A stretch of DNA of 64,000 nt from Mycosarcoma maydis (taxonomy: Eukaryota; Basidiomycota; Ustilaginomycetes; Ustilaginales): positions 1,364,001 through 1,428,000 of the forward strand of contig NC_026480.1 of the NCBI RefSeq assembly GCF_000328475.2. Direction: 5' to 3'. Below, piece after piece: positions 33,911 through 42,184 of the stretch. Position 1 is the first letter of the stretch. The number at the start of each line of letters is the position of its first letter. The position numbers and the translations under genes are program-made. The notes under the pieces were generated by a model. That model saw only the letters and a program-made list of their open reading frames with translations, searched no databases and was not told where the DNA came from.

Positions 33911-35569
33911 CTGTCAAAGGCGGGAGGTCTTTCTTGAAAAGTCATGCTCAATTATACCCAAATCTAGACATGCTTCTGCCCTCACTGTAGTGCAATCTTG
34001 AATGGGTGCTGGGAAGGGCGATACCAATCGTGAATCACGAATCACGAATCACGCACCAGGAATTTCTTCGATCGCGTATCGGCCATCTGTTAAATTGTAA
34101 AGGGATGAACGGTCCATCGAGTCACGAGCGCGAGAGAGTCATTCACGATTTCTAAAAACAGCTACGAGTTGATGTGATTTCATCGGCGATGCTGTAAGCC
34201 GGTTTTCACGCGAACCCGAGCCGATGTTGAAAATGTGGACTCGGTTGTCCGCTGGTTTCAGCTGTCAAATATGAATCACCTCTTTTAGTCATTAGAGACG
34301 GCTTACTCTGTTTATGGCAGTTTCGCGATGAGACTCCACAGCTTCGAGTTGTGGTGAAGATAGCTGATGAAAGAGGTGAAGGCTGCCGATATTTTCTCGC
34401 TGTCTGATTGCGACGAGGCGTCGTGCTGAAAAGCTAACCAGCAAGTTGAACGTGAGAGCCCGAGGAGAAAAAGTAAGAGTGCATATAGGTCTGTTTGGGC
34501 ACGGCAGCTCAAGAGCCGGTTCACATGCGTTCGCTGCGAGTGAGACTGCGCTGAGCAGCGTGGAATGCTTGCAATTTTTTTTTCGTAGTCGAGGAACGTG
34601 GAAGATCGAAGCGAAGTATTTTCTCCGACTCGATGTTCTGGCTCAGTCGTGAGTTCACTGAGCCAGTGTAAGGCAATCGTGAATGACGAATGAATCAGCG
34701 TCAAGGAGATTTTTTTCGCGCAATATTTGACCGGGCGCAGCCGAAGTTTTCCTGCGACGAGCGGATCGACAGTTTGGTGCTGAATCGCGAGCAGATAACG
34801 TAAGTTTCAAAAGAGGCATGGAAACCACGAATTTCCTGAATCGACGGTCGAAAGCGTAGTCTGTGTGCACATCCATACATGGACCAAGTTACTGTTGTCC
34901 ATTAGTAATAGTGGAAAGAGATTCGTTGATGGTATATATGCAGGAGACTAACCAACGAAGATGGAGTGTGAAAGATCTGCTAGCGACGATCGAGGTTGCG
35001 CAGCCGCGCATGCCTGAGCGATAAGGAAATAGCTGCAAAGATTCCGCTAACATAGCTTCAAGCGCTGTTAGAGGTAGCGTGCTGTGAGCTGTGGTGTGCG
35101 ATACAGCTGATGCGCTTGCAGTCACGAGTGTGGCTGCCGACCATGCAAAACAGTCAACCCACTTGACCCTCAAAGCCTCATCCGGATCCAGTCGGGCATT
35201 GACGTCCTCCCTAACCCTGCGTCGCCAGCCTTCCACAACCCTCTCGAAACCGGTGCTCTCTGGTCCCTGCCCGTCCCCGCGCAAAGCTTACCTTTCACGA
35301 CGATTTGTGCTCCGGCAACCCCGTGTTTGAGTTTCAAATCACGAATCCTGCTCAATCCACTCGTCTCTATTGGCTGTTTCTTTTGAGCGGTTGTGACCTT
35401 GCCCCCACACCTGTTACTTTGGAATTATCGATCAAGGCTGGCCTATACCTATCGACCTTGCTACCACCATAACACACGGTCAATTGCTCCGCGACACCTC
35501 GCACGACCTTTTCATCACGAACTCCAACTCATCGAATTGTTCCGCACGCGCACTCTTTTGTTACCAACC
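33911..35569. promoter_or_regulatory. Region upstream of cytochrome c peroxidase, with repeats
   Basis: 1.66 kb. Tandem/inverted heptamers at 34026-34053, cores at 34141-34150, 34675-34684 and 35337-35346. A TTAGTAA sequence (Yap1-type site) lies at 34902-34908. From 35387 to 35569 the frame of the peroxidase gene is open without an ATG. A minus-strand frame at 34889-35284 lacks a proper start and is not called. Confidence 0.4.
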
Positions 35570-36562
35570 ATGTCGAAGCTGGGTGACTACGCCGCCGTCA
35601 AGAAAGACATTCTTGCTGTGCTTAAGCAGCCCGAGTACGATGACGGCTCCGCTGGTCCCGTTCTCGTCCGCCTTGCATGGCATGCAAGTGGCACTTACTG
35701 TGCGCGCACCGACACAGGTGGATCCAACGGCGCTGGCATGCGCTACGAAGCAGAAGGTGGTGATCCAGCCAACGCCGGTCTTCAGCATGCCCGCGTCTTC
35801 CTGGAACCCATCAAGGAGAAGCACTCTTGGATTACCTACGCCGATCTCTGGACGCTTGCTGGTGTAGTTGCTATCGAGGCGATGGGCGGTCCTTCGATTC
35901 AATGGAAGCCTGGACGCACCGATTTTGCCGACGACTCTCGCTTGCCACCCCGCGGTCGTCTGCCCGACGGCGCTCAGGGTGCCGACCACCTCCGATTTAT
36001 TTTCAACCGCATGGGCTTCAACGACCAGGAGATTGTTGCCCTCTCTGGCGCACACAACCTTGGCCGATGCCATTCTGACCGTTCCGGCTTTGAGGGTCCC
36101 TGGGTCAACTCGCCAACCCGTTTCTCGAACCAATACTACAAGCTGCTGCTCAAGCTCAAGTGGCAACCAAAGAAGTGGGATGGGCCCTTCCAGTACGTTG
36201 CCAAGGCACCGGGAGCTGACGACGACGACGAACAGCTCATGATGCTCCCCACCGACTACGCGCTCATCCAGGACGAAAAGATGCGCCCTTGGGTTGAAAA
36301 GTACGCAGAGGACCGAGATGCCTTTTTCAACGATTTTGCTAAAGTGTTCGCTAAGCTCATCGAGTTGGGCGTTTACCGCGATGAGTCGGGCATCGCGAGA
36401 GCAGACAAGATGAAACAGTTCAAGGGAGAGTACAAGTCAGCTCCGCAAAAGTCGCCTGTTCCGGGCGCACCGGGGGCAGGCAAGGACGGAGAGGCCAACC
36501 CGCTGGCACGTCAAAATGAAAGGGCTCACGGACAGGCGCAGCACGCCCTCGCCAAGCTTTAA
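35570..36562 (+). CDS. ccp1: Cytochrome c peroxidase
   Basis: 330 residues from ATG 35570 in good context (CCAACC). Class I haem peroxidase: distal Arg34, Trp37 and His38 in [11 protein letters not shown], proximal His162 in [11 protein letters not shown], the compound-I radical Trp178 in GPWVN (equivalent of yeast Trp191), and Asp229 in [10 protein letters not shown]. The Trp and the pattern separate it from bacterial catalase-peroxidases. It reduces H2O2 with electrons from cytochrome c. A Pro/Gly/Ala-rich tail of about 40 residues extends the C-terminus beyond the yeast enzyme. No presequence is encoded after the ATG, unusual for an intermembrane-space enzyme; the upstream in-frame region is Arg-rich but has no ATG. 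Confidence 0.95.
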   Translation: MSKLGDYAAVKKDILAVLKQPEYDDGSAGPVLVRLAWHASGTYCARTDTGGSNGAGMRYEAEGGDPANAGLQHARVFLEPIKEKHSWITYADLWTLAGVVAIEAMGGPSIQWKPGRTDFADDSRLPPRGRLPDGAQGADHLRFIFNRMGFNDQEIVALSGAHNLGRCHSDRSGFEGPWVNSPTRFSNQYYKLLLKLKWQPKKWDGPFQYVAKAPGADDDDEQLMMLPTDYALIQDEKMRPWVEKYAEDRDAFFNDFAKVFAKLIELGVYRDESGIARADKMKQFKGEYKSAPQKSPVPGAPGAGKDGEANPLARQNERAHGQAQHALAKL

Positions 36563-36884
36563 TCGTTCTCTCGCAGCATTCTTAACATATGTATCGTGTT
36601 TGTCGTCCCTCTTGACAGGCTCCCTTCAATAGATATTGCGTTATACTACATAGATGTGTGTCATATGATGGTATGCGGCCATAGTTGTGCTGCCACATGC
36701 ACGCTCTGAGAAGAGTGACGCTTGGAAACACTTGCAAAGCAGACTCAACAGTCACTTGGCAAGTACACGAGATGGCATGTCTTCATCCTTCAAGAGAAAT
36801 GGTGGGAATGCCTCACCAGCTCTTCTTTCACCTATTTTAAGTGTGTTTTCTACCTCATTGTGCAAGATGAGCTTGAGGCCTTTC
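36563..36884. other. Convergent 3' spacer
   Basis: 322 bp between two converging stop codons. No repeat core or gene visible. Confidence 0.35.
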
Positions 36885-37349
36885 TTACCAATCATCATCG
36901 ACAACCGTCTCTGGCTCCTCGATAGCTACGCCCCTCTCTCTATATCTACTTGCAACGTCCTCTGGGCTAGGATCCTGCTTTCCCTCTGGGCCCTTCTCAA
37001 TTCCCCTCCTCTTCTTGCTCTGTTCTTCCATTACCTGCAATGCATTTGGCCCTATGGGCCAAGTTCCATCAACATGCCAGCTGGCTTTGAGTGTTTGCAC
37101 AACGATGTTCATCGGTAGGCCGCGGTTGGGTCCTGCGCCTGTGATCGGCTTGCCTGTATCGAGAGCTGCATGGATACGTTTCAGGATGACAGGCCATGCT
37201 GTGTCTCGAAGTAAGGTTTCGGAGTGCGATGTTTGGGAAAGCGTGGTGCGGGTCCGCGCGAGCGTGGTCAGAAATGAGGGGGTGGCCAGTGGCGAAGAGG
37301 CTATGGGCGTGAGGTGTGATCGGACATCGCGACAACTGCCGTTAGGCAT
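36885..37349 (-). CDS. Small conserved-looking hypothetical protein
   Basis: 154 residues from ATG 37349. I do not recognise the family. The first about 45 residues are basic, Ser/Thr/Leu-rich and nearly free of acids (RDVRSHLTPIASSPLATPSF), compatible with a mitochondrial presequence. The middle has a compact block (WPVILKRIHAALDTGKPIT, then SWHVDGTWPIGPNALQVM), and the C-terminus is charged and ends in an acidic DDDW. Composition shifts from basic to acidic as in real proteins, and the opposite-strand frames are shorter. It converges with ccp1. Existence as a gene is probable, not certain. Confidence 0.5.
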   Translation of the reverse strand: MPNGSCRDVRSHLTPIASSPLATPSFLTTLARTRTTLSQTSHSETLLRDTAWPVILKRIHAALDTGKPITGAGPNRGLPMNIVVQTLKASWHVDGTWPIGPNALQVMEEQSKKRRGIEKGPEGKQDPSPEDVASRYRERGVAIEEPETVVDDDW

Positions 37350-38143
37350 GACACCGCTACATTCAGCGTGCAGCGAGGCACCACAACGAGAAGTGGCTGG
37401 TGGACAACAAAGGTCTGGATGTGATTGGAATCATGAGGCTCTCAACAAGTCTAGCCAAACGTGAAATCAAAGACCTTCCTGTGAGCGATCCAACTGAAAT
37501 TTTCATCGCGAGATTGTTTCAGATTCTCCCGATTCGTGAATCACAATTTGTAATCTAAAGATTGTTTGTTAAGTTGAAAGCGGAATGCTGCTCTGCAGTA
37601 AGCCCCTGAAGAACTTTCCGTCCTGAGACGTGCTCTGGCGGGGTGTCTTTTGGACAGGCCGATTCGCGATTCACATACACCCTCAGGGGTCCCCTGCAGC
37701 TTATTAGTAAGGTTCAAGGAACGAGAGCAGTCAATCGCTTGAAGACCATATCAAAGACTCGAGTCTGGGCATTAACTTTAGCGCATTAAGTGGGAGCTGG
37801 GTACTCCCAGTTCTGGGGAAAAGAAGTCTTGACAGGCGCTGACACTCAAATGCAGGGTCAAGCAAAGGCGCGTTGTCCTAACGGCTCACTTTTTGCAGCT
37901 TTACTGGGCTCATGTGTAAACTGTAGCAAAGGATCACTTGATCTGATGAAGTTCATTCATGAGCTGACCCCTAAGTGGATGTCTTGAGTACACTTAATGA
38001 CGGCGTGAGAAGCGGGCCGCTACCAGTGTCTTTACTACCATCATCTTGATCACTTCGACGTTGTTGGACGTTGCCGATTCATTGCCTCGACTCTTACGCC
38101 AGAGACAGGAACTCGCTCAGCATTGATTACACGAGCGACCAGG
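37350..38143. promoter_or_regulatory. Divergent intergenic region
   Basis: 794 bp between the small unknown gene and the Cys-rich protein gene. One ATTCGTGAATCAC repeat near 37532. No gene. Confidence 0.4.
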
Positions 38144-39022
38144 ATGAGGTTCGGCACGAACAGCGCAACGTCGACAGTGACAACTGCCTTGGTGATGCTG
38201 AGCTTGCTTCTTGTCAACACATGGATGCTGACTGCTCAAGCCCAGCCAATCACAGATAGCCGAATAGTAGCCAAGGCTGAAAACAAGCGGTCGCCGAAGC
38301 CAACACCCTTGCCACGAGTCCCTACACTCAAACCGCGCTCTACTCCAGACGAGGTATACGAATTCTACTCACCTCGTCAACTTGGGGACAGTCACGCTGG
38401 TCTGTTGCTAGACCGACGTGGTACACCCGTTGAGCGTCAGGACAAGCCCTCAGTTCCGTTGTCTTCTCTCGGTCCGCCCACCTTCCCTGCCGACATACCT
38501 TCCTGTCCAAAATGCCAGGAGCGCTACTCATCCTTATCATCCTGCATGGGCGCATCCGCTGTTTTCGCCAACGCTTCTTCCATATTCAACAATCCCATCG
38601 GATACATCAACGTTATCAAATGCGCCTGTACGGATACGTTCCAAGCGGTCTACCCTCAATGTCTCGACTGTTTCCAGCGAACAGATCAATGCTACTACTT
38701 GGGAACCGATCCGCAGGGAACCGGGGCAAATGACATCTTATCCAATGTGAGGAACATATGTGGATTGGGATCGGCTCTACTTGGTGGTGTGGCGAGCGTC
38801 AATGGCGATATCGGAACTGAAGTGCCGAGCCAGCCGGGGACGTATACGGATGTTACGACAACGGGAGCCGGGTATAAGGATGCTAGTACGGGTGCGATAT
38901 TCCAAAGCTCGGCGGGCAGATCGGCGATCGACCATGCAGTGAAGGGCTGGAGAGTGACGGCGATCGTGGCCATGATCACAGGATTCGCCGTGGTAGGCGG
39001 AGCTGTGAGGACTGTGCTTTAG
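38144..39022 (+). CDS. Cys-rich secreted or cell-surface protein of unknown function
   Basis: 292 residues from ATG 38144. Residues about 14-35 form a hydrophobic signal peptide or anchor (TVTTALVMLSLLLVNTWMLT ending AQAQ). A basic, Pro-rich linker with possible dibasic sites (KR near residue 50, RR near 92) follows. A Cys-rich domain at about 119-195 contains C-x2-C, C, C-x-C, C-x2-C and C, with YPQCLDCFQRTDQCYYLG. A Gly/Thr/Ser-rich stretch leads to a C-terminal hydrophobic segment (VTAIVAMITGFAVVGGAV) ending within a few residues of the stop, as in GPI-anchored or tail-anchored proteins. Similar architectures occur in basidiomycete surface proteins; no function can be assigned. Confidence 0.75.
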   Translation: MRFGTNSATSTVTTALVMLSLLLVNTWMLTAQAQPITDSRIVAKAENKRSPKPTPLPRVPTLKPRSTPDEVYEFYSPRQLGDSHAGLLLDRRGTPVERQDKPSVPLSSLGPPTFPADIPSCPKCQERYSSLSSCMGASAVFANASSIFNNPIGYINVIKCACTDTFQAVYPQCLDCFQRTDQCYYLGTDPQGTGANDILSNVRNICGLGSALLGGVASVNGDIGTEVPSQPGTYTDVTTTGAGYKDASTGAIFQSSAGRSAIDHAVKGWRVTAIVAMITGFAVVGGAVRTVL

Positions 39023-39852
39023 GAAGGATCATGGATCGTGTGCTTGTAGTTCTGTGGTTTTTTCTCATGCCTCTTGATGACATGACGTTTCGGTCAGACT
39101 CTGTAACGACACTAATGCGAATTCTATTGACATTCGTAATTGATATTGAGATCGGCGGCCTCTCTGACACGCAAAACGCATGTGGTAGCAAGAGTATGCA
39201 AGGCGAACGTCTCTTCTCGGAGGAGCAACGTGCTACGGTACATCAATCGTGAATTTCGACCATTTGTGGGGTACAAACAACCACGAGTCGTGAATCACGA
39301 GTAATGTAAATTGACAGGTAAGATGATCGGAGTGGGCGCGAAAGGACAACGCGGGGGAAAGGAGAAAACACCGCGTGGGGCCGATGCTAAGTTAAACCTA
39401 CGTTACGATTCAGACCGCCGGTCACTGCACAGCACAGCAGCATGTGCACACAATCACGAATGGTTGTGTTCATGAAAATGTCGGCAATCTTGAAGGAGCC
39501 CACCATGATCAAGCATGGCATCTGGCGCGTCTAAAAGCACATCCATTTTGTAGAAAAGGTGTGTGTGAAGAGCACAGGCTCGATCGGAGGTGCCACTGCC
39601 GAGCCCTTCGGTATGGCAGGACCGAGAAGGTGAAGAAGCGAGTCAGACGCCGGCTGTTTGGCCCGTTGAGGCGCAAGCAGAACCGTGGAACGAGGCTCAA
39701 TATATAGTCTTGGACTGAATATTCCTGGTTCCCCCTTTGGCTACTCCTTCTCCAGTGTTATCAGGCTCCCTCCAGATCACAGTCGACTCGTAGCGTTGGG
39801 TGATAACGCCATCAACGGCCTAAACGTCAGCGACTAGCACTTGTCACACACG
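39023..39852. promoter_or_regulatory. Intergenic region upstream of GH105 gene
   Basis: 830 bp. Repeat cores at 39245-39254 and a near-palindromic ACGAGTCGTGAATCACGAGT at about 39283-39302. Short frames at 39444-39707 are not supported. Confidence 0.4.
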
Positions 39853-41028
39853 ATGACGACCGATTCACCCTCTTTTTCCCTCTCGCCGGCCCAAGCCGCG
39901 AGTTTAGTGGACAAGCTCATCCATAAGCTCCTGCACAATGAAGATCGCGATGGCAAATTTCTCCTTGCACTCGACGATGGTCGTATCATCGACACCAAAG
40001 GCTGGGCGGGCTGGGAGTGGACACACGGTGTCGCTCTGTATGCGCTCTTCGAACACCACCGCCTCACGAACTCCACAACGTCTCTCGACATTATCGCGCA
40101 ATGGTTCCGCGATCGATTCGCCGAGGGCGGCACCACCAAAAACATCAATACCATGGCAGCCCTCTTGTCTCTCGCATTTGTTTACGAACTCGACCCCTCT
40201 TCTCAGCCTGAAAACAGAACGCATCTTATCGAGTGGGCAGAGTGGGCGATGAACGAGCTACCAAAGACATCAGAGGGTGGATTCCAACATATCACATACG
40301 ATTCGGAAAACAAAGGTCAGCTTTGGGACGATACGCTCATGATGACCGTCTTACCTTTGGCCAAGATCGGCAAAGTGCTTGGGATTGAACGGTACGTTCA
40401 GGAAGCAAAGTACCAGTTCTTGCTGCACGTCAAGTATTTGTACGATGCAAAGAGCGGATTATGGTTTCATGGATGGACGTTTGAGGGAAGACATCATTTT
40501 GCCGGTGCTCATTGGGCAAGGGGAAATTGTTGGATCACGTTGGCCATCCCACTGCTCTTCCACATCTTGGGTGATGAGGATGTAGATCTCATCGATCGTA
40601 CTTCCTTCTTTGCACGACACTTGGTGGGGACATTGGAGGCTCAAGTGGATGCCCTGTTGCCTCTCCAGGATGAAAAAACAGGGCTATGGCATACGCTGTT
40701 GAAGTACGACGATTCGTACGTCGAGTCTTCGGCTACGGCTGGATTCGCTGCCGGAGCCTATCTGGCGCTGAGATTTGGATTGATCAAAGACCATAACAAG
40801 AAAAAGGCGTATGAGGCGATGGCGGATAAAGCACTCAAAGGCGTAGTAAGCATGATAGCCGAGGATGGACAATTGCAACAGACTTCTTTTGGTACAGCTA
40901 TGGGTCATGATCTAGACTTCTACCGGAACATCGCCATCACGCCCATGCCTTACGGTCAGGCTTTGGCGCTGTTAGCTATTGTGGAAAAGATGGCTCTCGC
41001 CGACGTAACTGCCCCCGACGAAGCTTGA
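39853..41028 (+). CDS. GH105/GH88-type unsaturated glycuronyl hydrolase
   Basis: 391 residues from ATG 39853; the frame opens 12 nt earlier with TTG only. An (alpha/alpha)6-barrel protein of the YteR/GH105 group: WEWTHGVALYALFEHHRLT near residue 56, the catalytic-Asp block QLWDDTLMMTVLPLAKIG near 160, and ARGNCWITLAIPLLFHIL near 225. No signal peptide, so it would act in the cytosol on imported unsaturated oligosaccharides made by pectin or rhamnogalacturonan lyases, releasing the delta-4,5-unsaturated uronic acid. No lyase or transporter for this pathway is next to it. Stop codon is only 75 bp from that of the convergent acetyltransferase. Confidence 0.85.
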   Translation: MTTDSPSFSLSPAQAASLVDKLIHKLLHNEDRDGKFLLALDDGRIIDTKGWAGWEWTHGVALYALFEHHRLTNSTTSLDIIAQWFRDRFAEGGTTKNINTMAALLSLAFVYELDPSSQPENRTHLIEWAEWAMNELPKTSEGGFQHITYDSENKGQLWDDTLMMTVLPLAKIGKVLGIERYVQEAKYQFLLHVKYLYDAKSGLWFHGWTFEGRHHFAGAHWARGNCWITLAIPLLFHILGDEDVDLIDRTSFFARHLVGTLEAQVDALLPLQDEKTGLWHTLLKYDDSYVESSATAGFAAGAYLALRFGLIKDHNKKKAYEAMADKALKGVVSMIAEDGQLQQTSFGTAMGHDLDFYRNIAITPMPYGQALALLAIVEKMALADVTAPDEA

Positions 41029-41103
41029 CCTTTCTTCACAACATGATGTACAAGTGTGAGTTACAGCAAGTTAATCGAGTCTGTTCCCATGCTTTCTACC
41101 ACT

Positions 41104-41865
41104 CTACAAAGGCACAGCAGGCATGACCAACGTCTCCGGTACAACGTATCCAAGCTTGCGATGAGCCTCTTTGAGCGTCAAAATTTGCTTCCCTTCCGTA
41201 TCAAAATTGCTTTCATCCAGCCAGGTCTGTATCGCTGCTTTCCTGTTTGGCCAATCATCATCGACGATAGCAAACCAGGCCGTGTCCCTGTTCCTGCCTT
41301 TCAACACGAACATTTTTCTGAACAGTCCTTCGTACGTGAAGCCATAACGAACAGCAGCGCGCTTCGAAGGTCCGTTCAAGTTGTTGCACTTCCACTCAAC
41401 TCTTCGGTATCCCAAAGTGTCAAATGCGTGTGACATCAAGAGGTATACAGCCTCGCTTGATTTCCTTGATCGTTGGAGCAGGGATGAAAAGAGCACGTTA
41501 CCGATCTCGATCGTTCGATGCGTGGGGTTGATGTTCAGATAAGAGATAAGTCCGAGCACTTTACAAGTAGTTTTATCCATGACGGACCAAAAGACCATGT
41601 TGTTCGAGGAGCCTGTGCGAGCAGCCATGTACGCTTCGAAGCGAGTGCGATCGCCGTTGAAGGACGGTTCAAGCATGTAATCCCAGAGCCTTTCGTGCTC
41701 GGACAGGCCGACGAGTGGGAAGAGTGCATCGGTGTGATCTACTGAAAGTGGTACAAGGTCGATGTACTGGCCCGGGATCGTTACGCGCGACGGGTACGTG
41801 GCTGGCTCGGTAGACACTATCGGACCCAACCGTTGGAGCGCTTCTTCTTCACTGAGCGACAACAT
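41104..41865 (-). CDS. GNAT-family N-acetyltransferase (RimJ/RimL-like)
   Basis: 253 residues from ATG 41865. N-terminal substrate part (GQYIDLVPLSVDHTDALFPL) leads into the GNAT core: beta-strand VMDKTTCKVLGLISYLNINPTHRTIEIGNVLFS, then the acetyl-CoA loop region, QRSRKSSEAVYLLMSHAFDTLGYRRVEWKCNNLN and SKRAAVRYGFTYEGLFRKM, a typical RimJ/RimL-type end with conserved RY/GF-EG. Such fungal proteins acetylate small molecules or protein termini; substrate unknown. Single exon, tandem with the downstream-facing Uve1 gene on the same strand. Confidence 0.88.
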   Translation of the reverse strand: MLSLSEEEALQRLGPIVSTEPATYPSRVTIPGQYIDLVPLSVDHTDALFPLVGLSEHERLWDYMLEPSFNGDRTRFEAYMAARTGSSNNMVFWSVMDKTTCKVLGLISYLNINPTHRTIEIGNVLFSSLLQRSRKSSEAVYLLMSHAFDTLGYRRVEWKCNNLNGPSKRAAVRYGFTYEGLFRKMFVLKGRNRDTAWFAIVDDDWPNRKAAIQTWLDESNFDTEGKQILTLKEAHRKLGYVVPETLVMPAVPL

Positions 41866-42184
41866 CTTTCAAGATCGGTTAGGGAGTGTGGTGAAAGCAA
41901 AGTTGATGGATGTCGTTGGAACTGAATGAACACTGACCCTTTTAACTCACGACTGGCTGTTCGAGTCAGAAGTCACAGCTGCAGAAGAGGTACAGTCAGA
42001 GTCACCAGGAAGGGTTTCTCGATTTTGGCCGCTCAAATCACCGTGTTTTAAGATGACTCGGCGCCAAACAAACTCTGTGACTTACTGTACCACAACCACA
42101 GACCACGTGTTTTCGTTCATTCCGAGAGCACGCGGCGTTTGATTTCGGCATGGCACTGTATCGTTCAGATTGCAGCCTATTTGG
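41866..42184. other. Spacer between Uve1 and acetyltransferase genes
   Basis: 319 bp between two minus-strand genes; carries the acetyltransferase promoter. No clear motif. Confidence 0.35.

Noticed and set aside
34889..35284. 131-codon minus-strand frame upstream of ccp1
   Set aside because: Starts with TTG, first ATG lies far inside, no homology recognised; a short Arg/Glu-rich block is suggestive but insufficient.
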